Shown here piece after piece: positions 42,679 to 50,997 of a stretch of 64,000 nucleotides of DNA (position 1 is the stretch's first letter; each line of letters opens with the position of its first letter). Under the pieces are notes generated by a model. That model had not been told where the DNA came from and did not search any database. It saw only the letters and a list, made by a program, of their open reading frames with translations. Source of the DNA: Agromyces salentinus (GTDB lineage Bacteria; Actinomycetota; Actinomycetes; Actinomycetales; Microbacteriaceae); contig NZ_WBIR01000016.1 in NCBI RefSeq assembly GCF_009749395.1, positions 1 to 64,000 on the forward strand, read 5' to 3'. The position numbers and the translations under genes are program-made.

Positions 42679-43059
42679 TCAGTCGGCCGAGCGGACGCGG
42701 TCGCTCCGCGCGAGGAAGGTCGCCGCGATGATCGTCGCGAGGCACAGCACGGCGGGAGCGACGGTCTTCAGGAGATCGCCCTCGATCGCGCCGATGAACG
42801 CGTCGATGCCCTGCACGATCGTCATGGCCACGGCGATGGCCAGCAGCGCGGCATCCGACCGGAACATCGGGGCGACCAGGGCGAGCACGACGAGGGCGGT
42901 GCTGCGGGATGCCGCGTACAGGGCGTCGACCTGCTCGAGGCCCCCATCGGACACGGCGCCGATGCTGAAGGCGATGCTCACGACGGCGCTGATCACGGTG
43001 ACGGCGTAGCAGACCCAGAAGGCCGCGCCGCGGACGTTCGCGCTCGTCGATGCAGTCAT
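42679..43059 (-). CDS. Small membrane protein, four predicted helices
   Basis: This 126-residue hydrophobic protein has no family I can name. Helices are FWVCYAVTVISAVVSIAFSIG, TALVVLALVAPMF, ALLAIAVAMTIVQGIDAFIGAI and APAVLCLATIIAATFLA. The compact four-helix layout resembles small DUF-type integral membrane proteins. The start at 43059 is the only ATG that leaves the first helix intact. The zinc-knuckle gene follows 13 bp downstream. Confidence 0.7.
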   Translation of the reverse strand: MTASTSANVRGAAFWVCYAVTVISAVVSIAFSIGAVSDGGLEQVDALYAASRSTALVVLALVAPMFRSDAALLAIAVAMTIVQGIDAFIGAIEGDLLKTVAPAVLCLATIIAATFLARSDRVRSAD

Positions 43060-43186
43060 GTGCTCAGCGTGGACGAGTCGGGCCGCCGGGTCAAGGACGT
43101 GGGCGGCGCGGCTCCGCGCCGCCTGCGCGCAACGCCTGCCGGGCGGCCGGGCACCGCGTCCCGGGGCCGCGAGCCGGCCGACGTCG

Positions 43187-43438
43187 TCAGACGGTGCGAG
43201 CCCCGTGGGCGTGGCCCGCCCGGCGCTCGGCGCGCGCGCCCCGGGTCGTGTGCCACGGGTGCAGCACCTCGGCCCACCATCCGTCGCCCGAGGGCTGCCC
43301 GCTCGAGGTCGTGCGCACGGCCGCGGCATCCGCCTCCCGGATGCGCTCGCGGTGGTCGCGGCGTCGTTCGAGCTCCTGTGCGAAGCGGTCCTCCTCGGCC
43401 TGCTGGAGGTGGAGGTAGCTGAGTTCCGAGATCATCAT
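43187..43438 (-). CDS. Hypothetical protein, 83 residues, behind a Shine-Dalgarno hairpin
   Basis: This small basic, His-rich protein begins MMISELSYLHLQQAEEDRFAQELERRRDHRERIREAD, a probable amphipathic helix, and ends in a Gly/His tail. No family is recognised. ATG at 43438 has GGGAG 5 nt upstream; an in-frame ATG 21 codons earlier has its purine-rich sequence touching the start codon and is less likely. The ribosome-binding site lies in one arm of a 9-bp inverted repeat, so translation may be controlled by mRNA structure. Confidence 0.6.
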   Translation of the reverse strand: MMISELSYLHLQQAEEDRFAQELERRRDHRERIREADAAAVRTTSSGQPSGDGWWAEVLHPWHTTRGARAERRAGHAHGARTV

Positions 43439-43466
43439 GTCGACTCCCTGTCTGTCTGGAGTCGAC
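43439..43466 (-). promoter_or_regulatory. Inverted repeat that would sequester the ribosome-binding site
   Basis: On the minus strand, GTCGACTCC and GGAGTCGAC are perfect 9-bp arms around a 10-nt loop, with the second arm ending directly before the ATG at 43438. The Shine-Dalgarno bases GGAG are in the stem. It could be an RNA switch or thermometer-like element, or a DNA operator. Confidence 0.55.
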
Positions 43467-43573
43467 TCTGCTCGCTGAGGTGCCGACGGCGTATCGGACA
43501 TCCTCCCTATTCGGGGGCACCGGGTACGGCAGCCTCTCGTCGGGCCTGCGCTGATCGCCCTAGGCCGGCGGCC

Positions 43574-44692
43574 TCAGGCCACCAGCACGACCTCGCGTGC
43601 GGCGTGGTCGCGCACGCGCTTGGCGAGCAGGTGAGCCGGTCGTTCGACCACGTGGTAGAAGGCGAAGGCCACCACGAGGCTGACCGGAAGCGCGATCAGC
43701 ACCGTCATGAACGGCCGGGGCACCAGATGTCCGATGGCGATCACGAGCGGCTCGTGGACGAGGTACAGGCTGAACGAGATCGTGCCGAGGAAGCGGAGCG
43801 GCCGGGATGACAGGATCGTGCTGAGCAGCCCCGCGTGCACGGCCGCCACGATCAGCATCGCGACTCCGATCAGCGTGAACGCCATCGTCGCCGTACGCGC
43901 CGTCGTGCTGTCGGTGTAGGGCAGGACCAGCCAGTACGAGCTCGCGAGCAGGAGCGCACCGGCGACCGAGACGGTCCACACGGGGATCGCCGCCAGGCGC
44001 GGCATCCGCTCGAAGAAGGCGCCCATGCGCTCCCACCCGGACGCGAGGGCGACGCCGAGCCCGAACATCGGGAGGTACTTGAGGGCCGTGACGCCCTCGA
44101 ACGTGCCGAGGGTCGACAGCGCGACGGCGATCACGGCCTGGAGCCACGCGGGGACCCGGCGGGCGGCATAGAGGTAGACCGGGAGGAGGAGCGAGAAGAG
44201 CACCTCCCAGTAGAGGGACCAGAGCGGGCTGACCACGCCGCTCGGCCCGCCGAGGAGCGTGGCGTCCTCCAGCATGGACGACAGCGGGTACTCGGAACTG
44301 CGACGCGAGAGCCAGGTGCTCTCCGTCGCACTGTCACGAGGGAGGACCGCGATCACGATGCCGGCGAGGACCACGGACGCGATGACCGGCAGGTAGAGGC
44401 GCACGATGCGCGACGGGAAGTACGAGCGCCACGTGAAGGAGCGTGAACGGGCCGCGAGCGACAGCACCAGCCCGGAGAGGATGAAGAAGAGGTACACGGC
44501 CTCCGTGCCGCCCCAGAGCAGGTGCAGCGGAGTGTGCACGAGCAGCCACGTCGCGCCGGGTTCGGCGCGGCCGCCGTAGTACGGAGCCGCGAGCGCCGGC
44601 ACGACGAGCAAGGAGTGGTGGACCAGCACGATGACCGCTGCGAGGCCGCGAAGCCCGTCGAGCGCGTGCAGACGACGGCGCGGAGCAGGCAT
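43574..44692 (-). CDS. Acyltransferase 3 family membrane protein
   Basis: This 372-residue integral membrane acyltransferase belongs to the OafA/OatA type (acyltransferase_3). The N-terminal block RLHALDGLRGLAAVIVLVHHS carries the conserved Arg and His, and ten or so helices follow, including YLFFILSGLVLSLAA and SFSLYLVHEPLVIAI. It moves acyl groups across the membrane onto a cell-surface or secreted sugar. ATG at 44692 has GGGG at good distance; ATG at 44704 is an alternative. No SGNH domain is attached; a separate SGNH hydrolase gene is divergent next to it. Confidence 0.87.
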   Translation of the reverse strand: MPAPRRRLHALDGLRGLAAVIVLVHHSLLVVPALAAPYYGGRAEPGATWLLVHTPLHLLWGGTEAVYLFFILSGLVLSLAARSRSFTWRSYFPSRIVRLYLPVIASVVLAGIVIAVLPRDSATESTWLSRRSSEYPLSSMLEDATLLGGPSGVVSPLWSLYWEVLFSLLLPVYLYAARRVPAWLQAVIAVALSTLGTFEGVTALKYLPMFGLGVALASGWERMGAFFERMPRLAAIPVWTVSVAGALLLASSYWLVLPYTDSTTARTATMAFTLIGVAMLIVAAVHAGLLSTILSSRPLRFLGTISFSLYLVHEPLVIAIGHLVPRPFMTVLIALPVSLVVAFAFYHVVERPAHLLAKRVRDHAAREVVLVA

Positions 44693-44836
44693 GACACACC
44701 CCATCGGTGATCGAGAACGTGGACGGGCCCGACGCCGTCAGCGGGCCGAAGCAGCATGCTACCCGAAGGACCCCGCACGTTCACCCGGAACCTCGAGCCC
44801 AGCAGACCCGCGGAATCCAGCAGTTACGATCGCCTC

Positions 44837-45670
44837 ATGGATTCCCCGCGTGCCGTTCGTCGTGGCTCGGCGGCGCGCTGGTGGGCGCTCGCCGCCGTCG
44901 GCACCGCGCTCTGCGTCGCGATCGTCGTCACGCCGGTCGCACTCGGCTCGACCACTCCGGCGAGCGGCGGACCAGTGGGGGCGATCGCCGCGACGACGAC
45001 CCCGAGACCGACGCCCTCGGTGCCGTCGACACCGTCGACCGGTCGGGACGGCACCGACGCATCGCCCCGCCTCGCCGACCTGCCCGTGAGGCCGAGGGCG
45101 CTGTTCCTGGGCGACTCGTTCACCGAGGGGTACGGGGCGTCCCGGCCGGCGGCCATCTGGGCGACGATCGCAGCCGGCAGCCTCCGCTGGCAGCCGACGG
45201 TGGACGGCATCGGCGGCACGGGATTCACCAAGACGACCGCGACCGACGGCACCGATGGCCTCGGCTTCCGACAGCGCCTGCTGGCGCGAGGGAGCACCGG
45301 CGCACTCTACGACGTCGTCGTGCTGCAGGGCGGTCTCAACGACTGGCAGGCGACCGGCGACGAGGAGTACGCGGCGGTGGCGCGCGCCGTGCGCACCGCC
45401 CGCACCCTCTGGCCGGAGGCCGTCGTCGTGGTGTTCGGCCCGGCCGAGCCGATCGCCGACGGCACGAAGCGGCTCGCGCACCTTCCCCTCATCAGGGATG
45501 CGGCGCTCGACTCGGGGGCCGTCTTCATCGACCCGTCGTCGCCGAGCCCCTGGATCACGGCGGGCAACAGCGATCTCCTCGACCTGGGCGACGGCCTGCA
45601 CCTCAACGACTCGGGCTACGCGTACCTCGCGGCCAGGTTCGTGGCCGCGGTGCTCGCGCAGGCGGGCTGA
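44837..45670 (+). CDS. Membrane-anchored or secreted SGNH/GDSL hydrolase
   Basis: This is a 277-residue protein with an N-terminal hydrophobic segment (about residues 17-38, WWALAAVGTALCVAIVVTPVAL) and a Thr/Pro-rich linker. An SGNH domain then starts near residue 88 with block I GDSFTEGYG (Ser nucleophile), block III GGLNDW and block V DGLHLND (Asp-His). It should be an extracytoplasmic esterase or acyl transferase. It is divergent from the acyltransferase_3 gene (144 bp between starts), which suggests a split OatA-like pair that O-acylates a surface glycan. Confidence 0.85.
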   Translation: MDSPRAVRRGSAARWWALAAVGTALCVAIVVTPVALGSTTPASGGPVGAIAATTTPRPTPSVPSTPSTGRDGTDASPRLADLPVRPRALFLGDSFTEGYGASRPAAIWATIAAGSLRWQPTVDGIGGTGFTKTTATDGTDGLGFRQRLLARGSTGALYDVVVLQGGLNDWQATGDEEYAAVARAVRTARTLWPEAVVVVFGPAEPIADGTKRLAHLPLIRDAALDSGAVFIDPSSPSPWITAGNSDLLDLGDGLHLNDSGYAYLAARFVAAVLAQAG

Positions 45671-45713
45671 GCGTGACCGGGCGGATGTCGGCGGCATCCG
45701 CCAGAGTGGGACC

Positions 45714-47870
45714 ATGACGCCAGCCACGCCGTCCGATGCGATGCCCCATGCCGACGGCGAGCCGACGACCGACCTCCGCACGGCGGCGCTCGACGCGCTG
45801 CGCGAACTCGTCGGCCGAGACGATGCGACGTTCCACGACGGGCAGTTCGAGGCGATCCGCGCGCTCGTCGAGGGGCGCCGCCGGGCACTCGTCGTCCAGC
45901 GCACGGGGTGGGGCAAGTCCGCGGTGTACTTCGTGGCGACGCTGCTGCTCCGCCGCCAGGGGGCCGGCCCGACGGTGCTCGTGTCCCCGCTGCTCGCGCT
46001 CATGCGCGACCAGATCGCCGCCGCCGAGCGGGCCGGCGTTCGCGCCGTGGCGATCAACTCGACCAACGCGCACGAGTGGGGCGACGTGCTGCAGCGACTC
46101 GACGCCGACGAGGTCGACGTGCTCCTCGTCTCGCCCGAGCGGCTCAACAACCCCGCCTTCCGCGAGCAGCAGCTCCCGACGCTCGTGCAGCGCATGGGCA
46201 TGCTCGTCGTCGACGAGGCGCACTGCATCAGCGACTGGGGCCACGACTTCCGCCCCGACTACCGGCGCCTGCGCGACCTCATCGCGCAGATGCCGGCCTC
46301 GGTTCCGGTGCTCGCGACCACGGCGACGGCCAACAGCCGAGTCGTGGCGGATGTCGCGGAGCAGCTCGGCGCCACCTCCGTCGGCGTCGAGGCGGGCGAC
46401 GGCGTGCTCACCATCCGCGGGCCGCTGGCCCGGACCTCGCTGCGGCTCGGGGTGCTCCGCCTGCCCGACTCGGCGAGCCGGCTCGCCTGGCTGCTGAGCC
46501 ACCTCGACGATCTGCCCGGATCCGGGATCATCTACACGCTCACCGTCGCGGCGGCCACCGACATCGCCCGCGTGCTCCGCGAACGGGGTCACGACGTCCG
46601 GGCCTACACGGGCCAGACCGATCCCGACGAGCGCGAGGAGTCCGAGGCACTCCTGAAGCGCAACGAGGTCAAGGCGCTCGTCGCGACGAGCGCCCTCGGC
46701 ATGGGCTTCGACAAGCCGGACCTGGGCTTCGTGCTGCACCTCGGGGCACCGTCATCGCCGGTGGCGTACTACCAGCAGGTCGGTCGCGCCGGCCGTGCGA
46801 GCGAGAGCGCCGACGTCCTGCTCCTGCCCGGCACCGAGGACCGCGCGATCTGGCACTACTTCGCCACCGCCTCGATGCCCGACGAGGACCGGGCGCGCCG
46901 GGTCATCGACGAGCTGTCGGATGTCCCGCTGTCGACGCCCGCCCTCGAGGCGAGGGTCGACATCCGGCGCACGCCCCTCGAACTCCTGCTGAAGGTGCTC
47001 GACGTCGACGGAGCGGTGCGCCGCGTGTCCGGCGGCTGGGTCGCCACCGGCGAGCCCTGGGCCTACGACGCCGAGCGCTACGCGCGCATCGCGGCCGACC
47101 GCGAGGCCGAACAGCAGCACATGATCGACTACGAGCAGACCGACGGCTGTCGCATGGAGTTCCTGCAGCGCTCGCTCGACGACGAGACGGCGGCGCCGTG
47201 CGGCCGCTGCGACAACTGCGCCGGCGTCTGGTACCCGGGCGATCTCGCCGAGGGCGCTGCCGAGGCGGCATCCGGCGCGCTCGACCGCGTCGGCGTCCCG
47301 GTCGAGCCGCGCAAGGCCTGGCCGACGGGTGCCGATCGGCTCGGCGTCCCCGTCAAGGGCCGCATCGCCCCGGCCGAGCAGGCGGGCGAGGGTCGCGCCC
47401 TCGCCCGCCTCACCGACCTCGGCTGGGGCGGCACGCTGCGCGAGGTCTTCGCCGCGGGCGCCCCCGATGGGCCCGTGACGCCGCAGATGCTCGACGCCTG
47501 CGTGCGCGTGCTCGCCGACTGGGGTTGGGCCGAGCGACCCGTCGCCGTCGTCTCCATGCCGTCGCGCTCGCACCCGCTGCTGGTCGACTCGCTCGCGACG
47601 GGACTCGCCCGCATCGGTCGCCTGCCCTACCTCGGGTCACTCCAGCCGGCGAACGGCGGTCCGAGCGGGCTGCCGGGCGGCAACAGCGCGTTCCGCCTCG
47701 CGGGTGTCTGGCAGCGCTTCACCGCCGAGGGCCTCGACGTGCCGTCCGGCGGAGTCCTGCTCGTCGACGACCTCGCCGACAGTCGGTGGTCGCTCACGGT
47801 CGCGGCTCGAGAACTCCGCCTCGCGGGCGCCACCTCGGTGCTCCCGTTCGTGCTGGCGCTGCGAGGCTGA
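45714..47870 (+). CDS. RecQ-like DNA helicase with phosphoribosyltransferase-like C-terminus
   Basis: This 718-residue SF2 helicase has Walker A TGWGKS (Lys68), the DEAH block VVDEAHCISDWGHDFRPDYRRL (Asp167), the motif VI region QQVGRAGR and a RecQ-type zinc site CGRCDNC with the preceding CRMEFLQRSL. The helicase part ends near residue 510. The last 40 residues (VLLVDDLADSRWSLTVAARELRLAGAT) resemble the PRPP loop of type I phosphoribosyltransferases, preceded by LPYLGSL, so the C-terminal third is a PRTase-like domain instead of HRDC. It probably unwinds recombination or repair intermediates. Confidence 0.85.
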   Translation: MTPATPSDAMPHADGEPTTDLRTAALDALRELVGRDDATFHDGQFEAIRALVEGRRRALVVQRTGWGKSAVYFVATLLLRRQGAGPTVLVSPLLALMRDQIAAAERAGVRAVAINSTNAHEWGDVLQRLDADEVDVLLVSPERLNNPAFREQQLPTLVQRMGMLVVDEAHCISDWGHDFRPDYRRLRDLIAQMPASVPVLATTATANSRVVADVAEQLGATSVGVEAGDGVLTIRGPLARTSLRLGVLRLPDSASRLAWLLSHLDDLPGSGIIYTLTVAAATDIARVLRERGHDVRAYTGQTDPDEREESEALLKRNEVKALVATSALGMGFDKPDLGFVLHLGAPSSPVAYYQQVGRAGRASESADVLLLPGTEDRAIWHYFATASMPDEDRARRVIDELSDVPLSTPALEARVDIRRTPLELLLKVLDVDGAVRRVSGGWVATGEPWAYDAERYARIAADREAEQQHMIDYEQTDGCRMEFLQRSLDDETAAPCGRCDNCAGVWYPGDLAEGAAEAASGALDRVGVPVEPRKAWPTGADRLGVPVKGRIAPAEQAGEGRALARLTDLGWGGTLREVFAAGAPDGPVTPQMLDACVRVLADWGWAERPVAVVSMPSRSHPLLVDSLATGLARIGRLPYLGSLQPANGGPSGLPGGNSAFRLAGVWQRFTAEGLDVPSGGVLLVDDLADSRWSLTVAARELRLAGATSVLPFVLALRG

Positions 47871-47876
47871 CGCCGG

Positions 47877-49976
47877 CTACGCCGCGGACGCGGCCGGAGC
47901 CTGTTCCTTCGCCACGAGCGTCAGCACGTCGTACGACGCCACGAGCTCGTCGTCCTGGTTGCGCAGCACCGCGTCCCAGCGCACCTCGCCGTACTCGTCG
48001 GTCTCGCGCGGCGTGATCTGCTTCGCAGTGAGCTCCACGCGGATGGAGTCGCCGGGCGAGACCGGCGTCACGAAGCGGAGGTTCTCCAGGCCCGAGTTCG
48101 CGAGCACGGGTCCGGGTGCGGCGTCGACGAAGAGCCCGGCCGCCCACGAGACGAGCAGGTATCCGTGCGCCACGCGTCCGGGGAAGAACGGGTTCGCCGC
48201 GGCCGAGGCCTCGTCCATGTGCGCGTAGAACGTGTCGCCGGTGAAGTGCGCGAAGGTCTCGATGTCCTCGAGCGTCACCGTGCGCGAGCCCGAGACGACC
48301 TGGTCGCCGATCCGCAGCTCGGCGAGCGACTTGCGGAACGGGTGCGGTTCGCCCGCCTCCGCGTACGGCGTCGACGCCGAGCCCGCGTGCCAGACGCCGG
48401 TCAGGGCGGTCAGCATCTCGGGCGAGCCCTGCACCGCAGTGCGCTGCATGTGATGCAGCACGGCACGGATGCCGCCGAGTTCCTCGCCGCCGCCCGCGCG
48501 TCCGGGCCCGCCGTGCACGAGGTTCGGCAGCGGCGAGCCGTGACCCGTCGAGGTCCGGGCGTCGTCGCGGTCGAGCAGGAGGAGCCGCCCGTTGTAGGCG
48601 GCGATGCCCGAGGCGAGGGCCACGGCCACGGCGGGGTCGTGCGTGGCGACGCTCGTGACGAGCGAGCCACCGCCGCGGGCGACGAGGCGCACGGCCTCGT
48701 CGACGGAGTCGTACCCGACGATGGAGCTCACCGGCCCGAACGCCTCGACCTCGTGCAGGGCCGGGCTCGAGGCATCCGCGAACCGCAGCATGACCGGCTC
48801 GACGAACGCGCCGTCGGCGGAGGAGCCGTCGGTGCCGTCGGCGAGCCGCACGGTGGGCGCCTCGGTCGAGCCGATGACGATCTCCCCGCCCTCGGCGGCG
48901 AGCCGGCGAACCTGGCGGAGCACCTCGTCACGCTGCCCGGTCGAGGCGAGCGGGCCCATGGTGACGCCCTCGGCGCGCGGGTCGCCGAGCACCATGCGCT
49001 CAGCGATGCGCGTGCGCACGGCGTCGATCACGCCGTCCACGGATGCCGCGGGCACGACGGCCCGGCGGATGGCGGTGCACTTCTGGCCGGCCTTCGACGT
49101 CATCTCGGCGACGAGCTGCTTCACGTACGCGTCGAACTCGGGCGTGCCCGCGACGGCGTCCGGACCGAGCACGGACGCGTTGATGGAGTCGGTCTCGCTC
49201 GTGAAGCGGACGCCTCCGGTCTGCACCGACTCGTTGGCCCGCAGTCGTTCGGCGGTCGACGCGGACCCGGTGAAGGACACGAGGTCGCCGAGGCGGAGGT
49301 GCTCGAAGAGGTCGGGCACGCTTCCGGAGACGAGTTGCAGCGAGCCGTCGGGCAGCAGGCCGGACTCGACGAGGACCCGCACGAACGCCTCGGCGAGGTA
49401 TCCGGTGGGCGTGGCGGGCTTCACGAGCGTCGGCACGCCCGCGAGGAAGGCGGGCGCGAACTTCTCGAGCGAGCCCCACACCGGGAAGTTGAACGCATTG
49501 ATCTGCACCGCGACCCCGGGGAGGCGCGTGTAGATATGCCGTCCGAGGAATGAACCGTCCTTGGAGAGCTGCTCGACGCCGCCGTCGACGTAGACCTGCG
49601 AGTTCGGGAGCTCGCGGCGCCCCTTCGAGGAGTACGTGAAGAGCACGCCGATGCCGCCGTCGATGTCGACCCACGAGTCCTGCTTGGTCGCGCCGGTGCG
49701 GCTCGAGAGCTCGTAGAGCTCCGCCTTGCGCTCGGTGAGGGCGAGGGCCATCTGCTTCAGGAGCACGGCGCGCTGGTGGAAGGTGAGCTCGCCGAGCGAG
49801 CGCTGGCCGGTCGTGCGCGCGTACTCGAGCGCGGACGCGAGGTCGAGACCCTCGGTCGACACGCGTGTCACGAGTTCGCCGGTCGAGGCGTCGAGCACCT
49901 CGGTCGCGGATGCGGCGACCGCGGCATCCGGTGTCCACCACGCGCCATTCACGTAGCTGGGCAGGATCGTGTTCAT
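47877..49976 (-). CDS. paaZ: PaaZ, bifunctional oxepin-CoA hydrolase / semialdehyde dehydrogenase
   Basis: This 699-residue enzyme opens the oxepin-CoA ring and oxidises the resulting aldehyde. The N-terminal ALDH domain (1-520) has Cys300 in SKAGQKCTAI and the Glu region FTSETDSINA. The C-terminal MaoC-like hydratase domain (about 550-690) has FAHFTGDTFYAHMDEASAAANPFFPGRVAHGYLL with its catalytic Asp-His pair. AAAGG precedes the ATG. It is the last gene of the leftward paaJ-F-H-Z unit, but 118 bp with a large palindrome separate it from paaH, which may reduce its expression. Confidence 0.93.
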   Translation of the reverse strand: MNTILPSYVNGAWWTPDAAVAASATEVLDASTGELVTRVSTEGLDLASALEYARTTGQRSLGELTFHQRAVLLKQMALALTERKAELYELSSRTGATKQDSWVDIDGGIGVLFTYSSKGRRELPNSQVYVDGGVEQLSKDGSFLGRHIYTRLPGVAVQINAFNFPVWGSLEKFAPAFLAGVPTLVKPATPTGYLAEAFVRVLVESGLLPDGSLQLVSGSVPDLFEHLRLGDLVSFTGSASTAERLRANESVQTGGVRFTSETDSINASVLGPDAVAGTPEFDAYVKQLVAEMTSKAGQKCTAIRRAVVPAASVDGVIDAVRTRIAERMVLGDPRAEGVTMGPLASTGQRDEVLRQVRRLAAEGGEIVIGSTEAPTVRLADGTDGSSADGAFVEPVMLRFADASSPALHEVEAFGPVSSIVGYDSVDEAVRLVARGGGSLVTSVATHDPAVAVALASGIAAYNGRLLLLDRDDARTSTGHGSPLPNLVHGGPGRAGGGEELGGIRAVLHHMQRTAVQGSPEMLTALTGVWHAGSASTPYAEAGEPHPFRKSLAELRIGDQVVSGSRTVTLEDIETFAHFTGDTFYAHMDEASAAANPFFPGRVAHGYLLVSWAAGLFVDAAPGPVLANSGLENLRFVTPVSPGDSIRVELTAKQITPRETDEYGEVRWDAVLRNQDDELVASYDVLTLVAKEQAPAASAA

Positions 49977-50002
49977 CGTGTGTGCCTTTCGTGGAACGGG
50001 CG

Positions 50003-50061
50003 TCGAGACGTCGCAGATGGCGACGTGTCGGAGGCGGAGGTCGCCATCCGCGACCTCTCGA
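50003..50061. repeat. Palindromic intergenic element, copy B2, between paaH and paaZ
   Basis: Arms at 50003-50024 and 50040-50061 (22 nt each, 20 complementary) enclose a 15-nt loop. The left arm contains CGAGACGTCGCAGATGGCG, identical to the start of the element at 23419-23437. It could act as an attenuator or as an mRNA-stabilising stem inside the operon. Confidence 0.8.
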
Positions 50062-50094
50062 GGAGGAGGATGGGGGCGAGTCGGGCGGGAGCGC

Positions 50095-50997
50095 TCACGA
50101 GGCGTCCCAGGTGTAGAAGCCCTGCCCGGTCTTGCGACCGAGGCTGCCCTCGGCGACCATGCGCCGCAGGAGGGCGGGCGGCGCGAACCGTTCGCCGAGG
50201 TTCGTCGCGAGGTACTCGGCGATGCCGAGCCGCACGTCGAGGCCGACGAGGTCGGTGAGCCGCAACGGGCCGACCGGATGCTTGTAGCCGAGCGTCATCG
50301 CCCGGTCGATGTCCTCGGCACTGGCGACGCCCTCCTCGAGCATGCGGATCGCCTCGAGCCCGAGGGCGACCCCGAGGCGCGATGACGCGAAGCCGGGAGC
50401 GTCCGCGACGACGATGGGCGTCTTGCCGATGGCGGCGACCCAGTCGCGAGCCTCGTCGACGAGCGGCGCCTCGGTGGCGCCGCCGCGCACGACCTCGACG
50501 AGGGTGGAGGCCGGTACCGGATTGAAGAAGTGCATCCCGAGGAAGCGCGACGGCCGGTCGAGGAGGGCCGCGAGCTCGTCGATCGAGATGGACGACGTGT
50601 TCGACGCGAGCGCGGCGCCGTCGCCGAGGACCGCCTCGACCCGGGTGAGGGCGTCGATCTTCAGCTCGAGCTGCTCGGGCACGGCCTCGACGACGAGCCC
50701 GCAACCGGCGAAGGACGCCACGTCCGTGCTGGTGCCGAAGCGGGCGGCGATGACCTCGGCGCCCTCGTCGGCGGTGCCGCGGTCGACGGATGCCGCGACG
50801 GACTCGAGGACCCGCGTCGACGCGGCGGCCGCGGCATCCGCGTCCCGTTCGACGACCGTCACGCGGGAGCCCGCGAGCAGGAAGGCGTGCGCGATGCCCG
50901 CGCCCATGCGCCCGCCGCCGAGCACGCCGACCGCGGACGGCGCACCGCTGGCGACGCTCGAGGAGCGCGACGTATCGAGACCCCGCGATGCGTTCAC
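50095..50997 (-). CDS. paaH: PaaH, 3-hydroxyacyl-CoA dehydrogenase
   Basis: This 300-residue NAD-dependent dehydrogenase oxidises 3-hydroxyadipyl-CoA. The Rossmann motif GVLGGGRMGAGIAHAF, the NTSSISIDELA block with catalytic Ser, and HFFNPVP with the catalytic His are all present; the C-terminal helical domain ends GRKTGQGFYTWD. The start is GTG overlapping the paaF stop (GTGA). Residues 4-15 (SRGLDTSRSSSV) derive from a truncated palindromic element and precede the normal N-terminus near residue 22. Confidence 0.93.
   Translation of the reverse strand: MNASRGLDTSRSSSVASGAPSAVGVLGGGRMGAGIAHAFLLAGSRVTVVERDADAAAAASTRVLESVAASVDRGTADEGAEVIAARFGTSTDVASFAGCGLVVEAVPEQLELKIDALTRVEAVLGDGAALASNTSSISIDELAALLDRPSRFLGMHFFNPVPASTLVEVVRGGATEAPLVDEARDWVAAIGKTPIVVADAPGFASSRLGVALGLEAIRMLEEGVASAEDIDRAMTLGYKHPVGPLRLTDLVGLDVRLGIAEYLATNLGERFAPPALLRRMVAEGSLGRKTGQGFYTWDAS
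50955..50985 (-). repeat. Palindromic coding repeat element, copy A4 (one arm only)
   Basis: CTCGAGGAGCGCGACG followed by TATCGAGACC is a single arm of the element seen at 2.0, 35.6 and 37.2 kb. It is read in the same frame (GLDT) within the first codons of paaH. The second arm is missing. Confidence 0.65.

Noticed and set aside
40601-47870. The unrelated block between paaK/paaR and paaZ considered as a mobile island
   Set aside because: No integrase, transposase, tRNA or direct repeats were seen at its ends, and base and codon use look like the rest of the window.
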